Assembly: GCF_901709675.1 (NCBI RefSeq)
Contig: NC_051108.1
Span: 7,300,631 to 7,364,630, forward strand
DNA: 64,000 nt
Direction: 5' to 3'
From: Syngnathus acus
Taxonomy: Eukaryota > Chordata > Actinopteri > Syngnathiformes > Syngnathidae
Numbering within the stretch: the stretch's first letter is position 1; each line of letters starts with the position of its first letter. A program made the position numbers and the translations under genes. This document shows, piece after piece, positions 53,019 to 64,000 of the stretch. The notes under the pieces are model-generated. The model had not been told where the DNA came from. It was given only the letters and a program-made list of their open reading frames with translations, and made no database searches.

Positions 53019-54288
53019 ATCAAGACAAATGAGGCAAATGAATATCAAAAGTAATTGGACACCATCCTTCTTAAAGAAAAACATGACAACCGTTTCATTT
53101 AAGGCATATCTCAAAAGGTTAGTGGGCATTAGCGTGTTCCCAGGTACCACCGTAAGGCAGCCACAAAAAAGGGATGAGTCAGCAAAAAGCCACATTCCCT
53201 CACTTAGCTGACACAGGAGCATTTTTTTTTGTTAATAACTTTTCGGAAGCAAACACTCACCGCAACGTAGCTCTATCCGCAACGCAGCTCTGTCCGCGCC
53301 GGGGTTCAACGGCGCCTAACTGTGAGCACGCGTTAGCGAGTTTTGACCGCGACAAGTAGCGTGGAAAACAATGCGCGCAAGCTGGAGCGCAGCAACACGT
53401 CAGCAGAGCGGGGACAGACGGGGCCAGTCATCGCCCTTGATGCTCACATGGGACGGGGAGTGGAAGATCAGGCAATAATTGTTTGAATTTGGAAGTGGGA
53501 GGGATTCTTCTCAATTCCCATCTTACTAAAATTCTTACATTCCCTGCCTGTTATTAAACATTTAGCACAGAGCATCTAAAAAATATCTAAAAACAGGTAT
53601 CTGTTTCTAAATTCATTCTACATGATTAAAGATCAAAACTGTTTTCCTCCTTTTTGAGCGTGGCCTCAACTTCCCATTTCAAAACTTGTTGTCACTCTTA
53701 TTCCATGTCTCAACAACAAGGCGCTCTAATGCGGAAGATTCAGGATGGCGCCATCGCTAATTGCACAGCGAATGAAAATAAACTTGATTTAACTTTCCAG
53801 GGTCTTTAAAGGACGCGAGGCAATAAGGTGGCCCTCTCAAAATAACCCAACCAACTACCTTAAAAATCCTTCCACTGTAATCATCTTGTCAGTGCAATCC
53901 CATAATATGTGACTGCCGACAAGTTTGACATATCAGAACGTAAAACGAGCTCTTCTAGGTTCCCTTCTGTTTTTATAGATCTTTTTTTTAAAAACCCCAA
54001 ATACCAAAGTATCCCAGACACAGCACTGTAAGAGGCAAAAGGAAGACCAGCAGAAAATAAATAAAAGGAAAGCGGATACGACTCTCTCTAAGCAACAATT
54101 ATCTGCATGAGTCGCTCATCGACGAGGTTTGCCGGGGTTTTGTTTACTAGTGGGGAAAGAAAATGATGGTATTGGGGGATGCTTGTTAGCATTGCGCTAA
54201 TTCCCTGCCGCATCCTGCATCCTGTTTAAATGTGCTGTCACAACATTCTAAAACAGCCAAAATCCGAGGAAGCCCAAACGTATACACT

Positions 54289-54406
54289 CTCACTCACTCA
54301 CTCACTCACTCACTCACTCACTCACTCACTCACTCACTCACTCACTCACTCACTCACTCACTCACTCACTCACTCACTCACTCACTCACTCACTCACTCA
54401 CTCACA
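54289..54406. repeat. (CTCA)n tetranucleotide array
   Basis: About 29 uninterrupted CTCA units (118 bp). Period 4 keeps all reading frames open, producing artificial LTHS repeats in translation. Confidence 0.97.
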
Positions 54407-54831
54407 CAAAGATGGACTGAGTAAAGGAGGTCGACATTCTTCGCTCAAGTGTTTGGGCGACATGTCTTCCTGTTTGCGGAATAGAGGAAATCTCATTGGA
54501 TACTTTGTTTCTGGACTAAGTTGAACGTGTTGACACCATAATCGTACCAAAAAAATATTAATCAATGGAGGCCTGAAAATATAATTTAAAATTGCAGACA
54601 GATCACCTTAAATGAGAGTAAATTAAATCAATTATTCCACATATCACACAATCTTTCAACCTCAAAATGGTTTATTTTGGTGCTGCAATCCTTTGTGTTA
54701 AAAATCCCCCCCCCCCCCCACACACCCTCCCACCCCTCAAGCACATTACACAAAAGCGCCTCAGAATCTATTAGCGGTGCGTTAAAGAGGCGATTCAATT
54801 ACTGACAGCGTCAAGCCTCAATTCTCCCGAG

Positions 54832-54835
<4 letters not shown>

Positions 54836-54925
<90 letters not shown>
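54836..54925. repeat. (CA)n microsatellite, about 45 units
   Basis: About 90 bp of essentially pure CA, 430 bp from the CTCA array and likely highly polymorphic. Confidence 0.97.
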
Positions 54926-54926
<1 letters not shown>

Positions 54927-57900
54927 AATTAACACTGAATAAAAGCGCTCGCATCATGCAATCGCTCCATCTCCAGCTAGAAATTGCTGTTATCGAGGAT
55001 TCATGTTCAATGACGATCAACCACACCACTGCTGGACTACTCGCAGCGGAGCACTGAAGGGGGTGGTAGACTCTATTTGACGCTATATCCTCCCCGTCCA
55101 CTAGATGGCAGGAAAGAGCTGGTTTGCCCTGACCTCTCTCGCTCTCACAAACGCCAAATCCAAATGTGGGGCCGCCCTAAACACACAGCGAACATGTCAA
55201 AGGCTGAACTCTCATTTTATAACCACAATGCTGAAGCACATATATTTTATCTATAGATACATAATTCACCTGAGAAAACAGCCTGCACGGCAAGCTATGA
55301 GCGGGGTGCTGCTTGTGCGTTGACGAATAAAGACAGTGGAGCCAGATGTCACACCATTCCATTAAACGTGGCCTGGAGGCTACAAAGCACTTGCTGCATG
55401 CATCTTCATCATCATCATCATCTTACAGCCACCCACCACGTTCTTCGAAAGTTTGTAGCCGTTTGTACACAATGGAGGCTTACGGCAAGCAAACTTAGAA
55501 GACCGTCTCGGTTTGAGGCTAAAAATGAGTGACAACGTGTTGCGTTAAGCTCCCTCCCGCTGGCAACTAATGCTACAATCCACAAGAAGTGATTTAAGGT
55601 TTGTACTAGGTGGACACTACACAATTGTAGGCTATTTTAAAACCCGCGAGTCCTTGTCCAATCGCCGGCGGACAAGCTCCGCAGCCCCAAACGATAGCAA
55701 TCATTTTCCAATTCATCCGGGCCGAGTCGTAAAAACCCGGTGTTCGGGTGGCAGTGATACAGTAAGGACACTGTGGTGCTGTTGGATTTACTCTTGTTAG
55801 AAATAATCATTGTCATCATCCCTTTGTCTCGCTCGCTCTAGCTCACAGCTCAAATGACAGCTTACAGGGCAGCCGGGTCAGGGCAGAAATCCACTAAAGG
55901 CTGATGATTGCCTGTGATTACAGCCTGCATCCTCCCGGATGTCTCCCACTGACCAGCTCCTCTGGGCTCATCTGGACGGGCCTGTCCGAGGTAACGGCTC
56001 TCTGCACTCGGACATTAACCGGAGCGAGGAAAATCTCTGGCGATGGAGGCGCGGACATGGTTTTTTTTTCCCACTCCTCCACCTTGACATCGCCTGGAGG
56101 TGACACCATTCATTTTCAGTGAAGTACAGCTCTCCGAGGTTAGAAGCATGTGAATTAAAGGCTTTCCGAGAGCGGCTCGCAGGAAAATGGAGACCGAGGG
56201 AGTCTATTCCCTCGGGTGCGCCCAGTGTTGGAATTTGTCAATTTGTGCACACGGCTGATCATTGAGTACAATAAACCCAATCTCTTGTCCTTGAGTGGGA
56301 AGAAGGTGACCAGGCAATTTCCTAGCCTGTGAGGTAGCACGACATATGTGTGAAAAGAAATTCAGAGAACCCTAACAATAATTTGATGGCTTTTATTAGT
56401 ATTACAAAAATAATCCCCGCCTCTGAGAGAAAAAAAAACGCTTGACTGAAAGCCGCACGTGGCTCTAGTAAATTCTGCTTCCGAATTAACCCCCCCTCTG
56501 ATGTCGCTGTCATCCTCCCACTATTGCAGTCACGTCCCCGGAGGCTGTTTAGGTAGGCTGCCAACCAGTAGAGTGGCGGCTGGTCCTAAAGTGAACCCCC
56601 CCCCCCTTCCTAGTCTCAGTCTCGCTCGGGGGACATGCGGGGGCCGCCCAGCCACGTGTAATTAAAAGAACATAATGACAGATCAAGCTCTTGACGCTTC
56701 CAAGCCCAAAGCCGAGCCGAAGCCCGTCATGCTCCATCAGGTTTGGAAAATTCACTATAAAGCTTGATTTGATCAATGAATTTATACCTAATGTAGTTCT
56801 CAAAGGTCTTTGGTATATAAGGTCTTTAAAACTGTCTCCAATGAGCCTTCAAGGTTTAAATATCATCCACAGCCATCTGTTTTCGGGAACAGCCAACGGT
56901 TTCGCATTTTTCAACGACAACAAAATCGAAGCGTATCAGCCCCAAGGATGCGTAATCAATGTTTATTTATGAGCCAAATGCCGTCGCCATTTAAAACAAT
57001 CAATTCGCTACTGATGGCTCCTGACCACATGTTTACGGTAGCTCGAGCCGTGCCCTTGAGGCTCCATCGGGAGCTTTGTGTCCTCAGCCTTGACTGCACA
57101 CACTTGTGTCGACGGTTTCACACACACGCTCGACTGTCTGCGGGTTGGAGACCCCCATTAGTGAGACAGGCTCCAATCTTGTCCAATAGTAGGAGCACCA
57201 GCTATGAGGTCAACCTTAACACTGAAGCATTAAAACACCTCAGGAGAGGTAAAAATATTTGTAGTCACTACTTGAGTAAAAGGAAATCGATGTGAAAGAT
57301 TAGAAAAATTGAAAGGATGAAAATATTTCTACGTTGTGACTTCCCACCTCTCGTCAACAAGAGTTTTGTATTGGAATGTTTGAGGTTTGTGACTGGAGTG
57401 GGGAGTGGGCGCGTTAGCGTCTGCGGACAGCTTGGAAGACTCGCCGTCTTTACTCACACCCCCACAAATTCAACTCACAGGAGGAGCAAAGTTTTACAGG
57501 TTTACCAAAGAATTTTGACAATGTAGAGAGGACCTCACATTGAGCCTTGTGGAACATCATCATTATCTATCTATGGGAAGCCCTCGGTTTATGAGTCCCA
57601 TTCCTTATGCAGCAACTTGTAAGTTAGAGGAGGCCTAGTCTAGTCCTCAACTCGTAGTCAAAGTCATACCGTATTTTTCGGACTATAAATCGCGTTTTTT
57701 TCCCCATAATTTGGGTGGGGGGGTGACATACTCAGGAGCGACTTATATGTGAATTTTTTCACAAATCTTTACTTGATCATTAACACTTACTAGTATAGTT
57801 GATCACTTCACATTTTATTTTCACTTTAAACCGCATGAGAGCGCACTATGGCTGTGGAATAATTGGAGCCTCACTGACAATGAGTTCCATTCACTGACTT

Positions 57901-57970
57901 CCGAAGTCGGGAGAGTGACAAATTATTCGATAAACTTGTTATTTCTGTTATAGTTATTTGATATATAGTT

Positions 57971-58177
57971 TATTTAGAGTAGCAACGTGTATGTTAGACT
58001 TCAGTAGTTTCCGATTTTCTAGGGAGGCCATGAAGGCAGCGAGGGGGGGGGGGGGGGGGGCTTTAAGAGCGATCCAGGGGGCTTGCGTGTGTTGGCTCAC
58101 ATGTTGAGCTCTTGATTTGTGAAATAAAGAGCCGGTTACTAAACCCACGTCTTGCCTGGTACTTTGGTAACGCTACA
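57971..58177. mobile_element. 207-bp insertion inside the 57669-59130 element
   Basis: Flanked by an exact 8-bp repeat ATATAGTT (57963-57970, 58178-58185). Sequence matching the other internal repeat units continues on both sides, so this piece was inserted later. It contains an 18-base G run (58043-58060) and an AATAAA hexamer followed by ACTTTGGTAACGCTACA. It may be a hAT-like MITE or LTR fragment; no clear terminal repeats. Confidence 0.5.
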
Positions 58178-58185
58178 ATATAGTT

Positions 58186-58900
58186 ATATACGTAGATCTG
58201 TGGAATAATTGGAGCCGCCAACTGACAACGAGGCTGACGTCAGCGGCGCACCTAGGTCCGGAATCGACAGCTGTGGGGTTTTTTTGACAGAGAGGATGAA
58301 TATTCCGGTGGATTTAATGATTTGGAGTGACACGGATGGTTCGTTAAAATTGTTGTTTATATTACATTTATTTGATATATCTAGTCTGACGTCAGTGGCC
58401 CACGTAGTTCCGGTGTCAAGAGCTGTTTTTTTTTTTTTTTTTTTTTTTTTTAAGTGACACGGAAGACGAAGATCCTGATGAGTTTATTGATTTGGAGTGG
58501 CACGGATGGTTCGATAAAATTGTTATTTATATTACATTTATTTGATATATCTAGTCCGACGTCCGCAGCGCACGTAGTCTTTCCGGCGTCAACAGCTGTG
58601 TTGTTTTTTTTTTGCAAGTGACACGGAAGACTAAGATTCTGATGGATTTATTGATTTGGAGTGACACGGATGGTTCGATAAAATTGTTGTTTATATTTTT
58701 GTTATTTCATACATAGTTTATATATTGTTATATGGGCCTGTAGAAAAATTTGAACTGCAACGCGCCGCTGACGTCGGACTTGTTTACATAAAGGATGACC
58801 AACTCGATCGATGGCTTTAATGATTTGGAGTGACACAGATGGTTTGATAAAGGTGTTATTTATGTTATAGTTATTTGAATAACTTATTGTTACATCAGGC
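58186..58900. repeat. Tandem repeat array of about 170-bp units
   Basis: About four degenerate copies in a row, each with a CpG-rich GACGTCAG..CGCACGTAG block, a GCAAGTGACACGGAAGA-like block, then GATTTGGAGTGACACGGATG followed by GTTCGATAAAATTG and a TTATTTATATTACA-type tail. A more diverged fifth copy precedes the 207-bp insertion. T-runs separate blocks in two units. Confidence 0.75.
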
Positions 58901-61127
58901 CCGTTCTCAGCTTCTTGTTTGTGTTTATGTCACGTTAGCATACCGTATCGTTTAGCCTGTTGTTGCTCGTTCATGGCTGTTCTCGGTGTTGGATTTTGTC
59001 AAATAAATTTCCCCCAAAATGCAACTAATACTCCGGAGCGACTTATATATGGTTTTTTTTTCACTTTATTGTGCATTTTATGGCTGATGCGACGTATATT
59101 CCGGAGCGACTTTTAGTCCGAAAAATCCGGTAATTACAAAAAACATTTGGGAGAAACCATTCATGAACGCTACTTGTGGATTCTCTTGCAGGGTTTGCTC
59201 CCCATTACCTGCAATACATCAGAGGGTTGCTGTCATAAATACCAAAGGAATACAAGTCAAAAGGAATCTCGCAATGCACTCAAATAACTGTCAAGGGTTG
59301 AATTACTAAAGGTGAATGCCTAGTAAAGGGTTGAGGACATGTTTGTATAAGGACAGATTTTATTAGTCCGCTTGCCAGCAGGCTCTCGTTGTGAAATATG
59401 GACACCTACGCTGAGTCGCTCCCCTCAGTTCCCCTCGACTGCGTTTAATTACAAAAAGAAGGATAAGAGAAGAGCTGCTGGAAAAGCGGGTATGAACCAG
59501 CAGAGTGTTGAAATTAGGATTCAACCCCTCCTATGCGCCCTCCCGTTCTGACCCAGGACTGAAAATGATGGATTGCAACGCCTACAAGATGGCACCAGGC
59601 CCGGTGTGCCACCCTGTAACCAGCGTGCCGAACAAGATGAAAATACCTTTTCTCTGCGTTATCAGGGGACAGGTGAAGGGGGCTAAATATTAATTAGGCG
59701 GCACACCCCGTGACTCTCGCATTATTCCAGAGCTCTTTCTACCCAAGGTTAATTGACAAGAAATGAGCAATTGCAAACCCCATCGGTCGTCAGCGTGAAA
59801 TTTCTTAACCGGGTCCCGAAGCCAACCAGTGGCCTAGAAATTCCATTTAATAAAGATTAGCTCTTCTTTGGCGCAGACCTCATTCAAAATTCTTAATTAA
59901 AAGATGAAGATAAAAAAAATGGTGTGCTTCTTGACGGAAAATATCCTTGAGACGCAGCCACATGAAAGACCGATGCATATTTAATGCCAATGAAAAAGCG
60001 CTTAGATCAGTTCCTTTGCTTCCAAGAGTTTAAATATGGTTTCTATATCAATCACGTATGTGCGGAGCACAAGCAACAACAAGACTACAGCACACAAACA
60101 CACACTTGGAATGAAATCACTTCCAGCACATTAGTTATGGGGGCTGGCTTTTTATACGTCCACAAACTGCAGCAAAGAAATAATATTGCCCCAACTTGCT
60201 AGCTATTAAATAGAGCGCGTTTGCTCTTTAGTACTGTAAGTAAGAGTGCAAATGACAATAAAGCTGCCCCTGGGCCTAGCTGTATATTCCGGAGCTTGTT
60301 TTCCAGCCACTGGAGGCGTACGCGGGGGGGCGGGTTTGGGGTGAGACCGACAAGCCACTTGTACTTCCCAGAGAGTGTCACCAACTCAATTTTGGACGCA
60401 TCAAAAGCCATGGCGAGCAAATAAAGACAAGCGAGCGGCCGCGCCGACTCGGGACTCATTTGATTAAGTGTGAGAAAACAAGAGGCGCTCACCGCATCAG
60501 TGCGCCGTAATGACCGTCTGGGCGAATGCAAATCACACTGGGCTTGCATGGGTAGAGGACTCGCTGACCTCCTTCCCAGAGTTGGAGAGATGCTTTATTA
60601 CGGGAATGCTCCACTAAAGATAAAATGCTGTGAGGGATATACGCAATGTAAAGGGAACCAGGTCAAGTCTTGCATTCCTTCCATTTTTGCATGGTACACA
60701 GATTACTCAGAGTAGAAAATGTGGTGTTCCACTAGTGTCAATACTAGGTCCTCTCTACATTCACCAGATGTGAAAAATACGTACATAACACTATTAAAAC
60801 TTACATGTATCAAAAGCTAGCACATATTTCTGTCTTCACAAAAGACTTTGGGCATCTGCAGAGTGATTCTTTTTTGCCGCAATGGATAGCGAATGCCATA
60901 ATGAGCGGCTGTGTGTAGCTGCTTCGCCATGCACAGCCACGCTAGGGACAGTCCATTGATCCACTACACCAGTGGGAGGACCAGAACGCTATAACGATGC
61001 GATTTCTCAGCCTTCCTTTTCGGCAGTCTCTCCGTTTTTGTGAGAAAGCTACACTGAACTGTATTTAATAATGTTTTCACTCCATCGTTATTTCGCTCTG
61101 CCTCGCCAGCCAGCATGTTATAGGCAG

Positions 61128-61560
61128 ATGGATATGTAATCATATGTAGGTGCGTGATATTTGATTATTCCATGCCTGTCAAAAAGTCCTGACTTTAATC
61201 CGGTTCCCAGAAGCAGTTTTATAGTCCTCGTACATAGCGTCGCTTCTCAAATGCGCCAAATGGCTTTTACGATTGTATCAACCAGACGAGCAGAGGCCAT
61301 TTCATTATGTCCCGTATAAGCAGTGGACTATTCATGAAATCAAGAATATTTTTCGTGGCATTCGGTCACATGTCAAAACAATTGAAGTCATATGGCGTTT
61401 CGTGATCCCAAAACACAATTGGCGACAGATCATAAATGACAAATCAATGCACTGATCAATAGCGCCTTTCAGAGGAAAAACAATACATGAGTCAAAAGTG
61501 TACTTGATCTGGGACGAGCTTCCAACTTTGATTTCAAAGGTGCTCCGCATCACTTACTTT
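61128..61560. promoter_or_regulatory. Candidate conserved non-coding element
   Basis: Non-repetitive sequence with many homeodomain/TALE-like cores (TGATTATT, TTTACGATTGTATC, TGATCAATAG, CATAAATGAC, CTGTCAAA). It has the texture of a developmental enhancer in a gene-free flank. This is a guess from composition only. Confidence 0.22.
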
Positions 61561-61900
61561 TACCGCTAAGGGGGACATTATTCAATCGGACACAGCGCTT
61601 GTGAATTAGACAAGACAGCAGCTTGATGAGAAACACGTTCTGCTCATTTGTCTGCCACATTTGCAGCCTGTTGACAGCATACCCAAATAGTCCTTCTCCT
61701 CTTTTGCCACCTCGCCGCCCACCGCTGCCACTCTAATGTGGCCATCATGTCTGCGTCATGCTCGGCTGAAGCCATCATTAATGGCCGGCCTCCGACGATG
61801 ATTAGGTGAATAAATGTGGACGGGAGCCAATTGTGGGATGCTGAGCATGCCATTAGAGATGATCACAATGCACAGCAGATGGCATTTCGTCTTTTTTTTT

Positions 61901-61923
61901 GGGGGGGGGGGGGGGGGGGGGGG
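61901..61923. repeat. G23 homopolymer
   Basis: Twenty-three consecutive G preceded by nine T. It is a possible quadruplex and an assembly-error hotspot. Confidence 0.9.
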
Positions 61924-62801
61924 TAATGGGCAGTTTGTGTAAAGGCAATGGGGCAGGGTTGTAGACCTTGGAGTATCCCGCTCGGCATTCAAATGTTTGC
62001 TAGTGTACAAGGCTAACCAAGGTTAACCAATTGGAATGTAAATATATGACAGTTTGTAGCATCTGAGTCTTCCAGGTTTGAAAAATTTCTTGAGCGTGCA
62101 ACAAAAATTAGAAAGTATCTTTTATTCTATTCTGACTAAACTAATTCCAATGCCTGAAGGTAAATGTGCTTTTCACGCTGCTGCCTATTTTCTATTTTGC
62201 ATGCATTACACCAGGCCGTCGACGTTATTACCGTCATTCCAATTAAAAAACGTTTCTGTCAAGTAACCAAGCACAGAGCAAAAGAATATGAAAGCAGCTG
62301 GGCAGAAAATGGCAAATTAAAAGTGAACACTTGTATGCTAATTCATAAATAATCCACCTGGACGTGTAGGCAGACTGACGGGTTTGTGTGGTGACATGAA
62401 AAAGTACGAGAGCGAGGAAAGCGAGCCCTTGAAGTGACGCGTGGAGCCACCGCGCAAGTTTGTCCTTGGGGATGAGGACTCGTGTTATGAGAGGAAGTCA
62501 TCTCGGGAGGAAATGGAATATTCATGAGCGGCGCGTTGCCCTAAAAACAAAAACGATGACGGCGGCTCACGCAGACGCTAAACGCTGGTTTTAAAAAGTG
62601 GCCTTGGCGTTGAATAAACTAAGACTTTGCATATGGATGAACACAAAGAAATTTATTTAGATTCAAGAGAACAAAAAAAGCGGTCATTTGAGAATTACAT
62701 CTGTGTTTAAAACTACATAGAGTAGCCTAGCTTATTTTAATGCTAACATTAGGCATGACTACAACAATATTCATGCACATATTTTTTATCTTCTGTAAAG
62801 A

Positions 62802-62980
62802 TAAGTTAAGTTAAGTTAAAGTTAAAGTTAAAGTCCCAATGATCGTCACACACACATCTGGGTGTGGTGAAATTTGTCCTCTGCTTTTAACCCATCCCCG
62901 TGTGATTTTGATCCATCCTCTGGGGGAGAGGGGAGCAGTGAGCAGCAGCGGTGCCGCGCTCGGGAATCATTTGGTGATCT
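62802..62980. repeat. Dispersed teleost repeat fragment
   Basis: Begins with (AAGTTA)n, then AGTCCCAATGATCGTCACAC, GGTGTGGTGAAATTTGTCCT, AGGGGAGCAGTGAGCAGCAG and GGGAATCATTTGGTGAT. I recognise this as a common interspersed fish sequence, but its class (SINE or LINE 3' end) is not clear from one copy. Confidence 0.6.
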
Positions 62981-64000
62981 AACTAACTAATATAACTAAC
63001 TAATAACTAATATTAGTGCTGTACTAAGGAGCTCAGCTCTATATACGGTAAATATTAAATCGAAGCATGTCGGAAAATAACAACAATAGAAATGATAGCT
63101 CTTCCATGATGATGATGAAGGGCACACTCCAAAAGACATTTTTTTTTTCCAACATGTAATCTCTCATCCTCATCGTCTCACTCACAAACATACACCAAAA
63201 GCCCCTCGGCAATTACCCCCGAAATAACCCCCTTGATTGATATCTCAATTATGCTGTTCTCTGCCGTTATCTCGCACACTCGGGCGTCATTGAAAATTGT
63301 GCTCAATGGACCTTCATGAAGACCTGTGAGGTGACCCTGTTGGTTTTTTTGTCTCCTTTTTTTATGGCTGAGTGTCTCTCTCAATGATTTTAATTTTAAA
63401 GCGCATCCAAAATGTATTATCAGTTCAAACTAGGAGTTGTGCAAAGACAATAGTGAACGTGCCATTTTTTTGCTTTTTTTTTTTACCTGAAATAAACAAT
63501 TCATCAAAGGCCACAAAGCATTGTAAAGACAAACCCATAGAAGGACCAAGGTTAAAAAAAAAAGTGTTTTAGTGCCATGCTCTTCCTCTGTCATTAAAAC
63601 AATTAGCCAATCATTAGCGTAGCATTAACAATTAACACCAACCCGTGAATTAGTGATGGCGTCTGTGCTAAAAGTGTGGGCGGCTAATGACGCCGCAGAT
63701 TGCAAATTGATTTAAGAGGAACGCGTCAATGCCTCGCAAGTCGAGCGCCTCGAAGATAGTTCGGCGGCAGTTTGTAACATAACACTAAAATAGCCACCAC
63801 CCTATTAACATTAGTTTTGAATGGGCTTAATGTACAGGTTAAAGGTCACACCCACATTTGAAAAGGTTTGGAAAATATTGTGAATTCTCTTCCTGGTACA
63901 ATGCAAGAGCGCAGCAGGGCGTAGTGGATGTCAGATTCCCTGACGGGGTGGAGCCACCGCCGGGCTGTGTGACAGGCCGTGCATGGCAAGCATATGGCGG
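62981..64000. other. Right-edge region, no gene
   Basis: AT-rich with a CpG-poor, site-rich part at 63200-63330. No exon recognised. The next upstream gene (SAMD5 in mammals) is not in view. Confidence 0.45.

Larger units (their letters stand above)
48791..57668. other. Gene-free region upstream of sash1
   Basis: No frame here shows coding character or splice-consistent homology. It contains the microsatellites listed separately and AT-rich unique sequence. About 57575-57660 (CCCTCGGTTTATGAGTCCCA) resembles a dispersed fish repeat adjoining the element at 57669. Confidence 0.5.
57669..59130. mobile_element. TA-flanked DNA transposon derivative with internal tandem repeats
   Basis: A 1462-bp element bounded by TA (57667-57668, 59131-59132). 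Terminal inverted repeats of about 25 bp start CCGTATTTTTCGGACTATAA and, reversed from the right end, CCGGATTTTTCGGACTAAAA; second subterminal blocks GGAGCGACTTATAT occur at both ends. The interior is a ladder of degenerate repeats rather than a transposase, plus a 207-bp insertion. TA duplication suggests the Tc1/mariner-pogo group; the family is not assigned. Confidence 0.8.
59131..62801. other. Gene-free, repeat-poor distal region upstream of sash1
   Basis: No coding frame supported. Unusually low in transposons and rich in AT-rich regulatory-like sequence (59600-59900, 61128-61560). Contains a G23 run. Confidence 0.45.

Noticed and set aside
54230-54424. LTHS-repeat protein
   Set aside because: Pure translation of the CTCA array; no coding evidence outside it. 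Also not telomeric repeat.

Overview
This is vertebrate nuclear DNA, almost certainly from a percomorph teleost. The evidence is three multi-exon genes with vertebrate orthologues, many very short introns (64-80 bp) typical of a compact fish genome, and fish-type Tc1/mariner, hAT and tRNA-derived SINE insertions. The SINE type would suit a syngnathid or a related percomorph, but that is only an impression. Nothing prokaryotic is present: no CRISPR arrays, operons or phage. All three genes are on the minus strand, head to tail, so transcription runs from high to low coordinates in the order sash1 (48195-30442), ust (27100-9771), tpd52l1 (7265-2788). Human SASH1 and UST are also neighbours in the same order and orientation on 6q24-25, and human TPD52L1 lies elsewhere on 6q. 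I rebuilt all coding exons by hand. Every exon joins in phase at GT-AG sites, giving 202 aa (tpd52l1), 407 aa (ust) and 1178 aa (sash1, canonical form), close to the human lengths of 204, 406 and 1247. Layout: 1-1801 is a nest of transposons, with a Tc1-like element inside an hAT relic, a palindromic hAT MITE inside the Tc1 transposase, and a SINE at the Tc1 end. 1802-7470 holds the tpd52l1 3' region, gene and promoter. 7471-9770 is intergenic and contains a small fold-back MITE. 9771-27100 is ust, with a 10 kb first intron and an intact non-autonomous hAT in intron 2. 27101-30441 is the short sash1-ust interval, containing a 740 bp hAT about 0.5 kb from the ust start codon. 30442-48195 is sash1 with 20 coding exons. 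48196-64000 has no recognisable gene; it holds microsatellites, a 1.46 kb TA-flanked element with internal tandem repeats, and AT-rich single-copy stretches that look like candidate conserved non-coding elements. The gene products are not one pathway: sash1 encodes an SH3/SAM signalling scaffold, ust a Golgi sulfotransferase for dermatan/chondroitin sulfate, and tpd52l1 a coiled-coil vesicle-traffic adaptor. The most interesting observation is in sash1: exon 10 has a second downstream donor that would add 178 in-frame codons of clearly coding-like sequence, absent from the human protein as I know it. Two further candidate alternative exons, a 15-nt microexon in tpd52l1 and a possible alternative 3' terminal exon in sash1 intron 17, are also reported.
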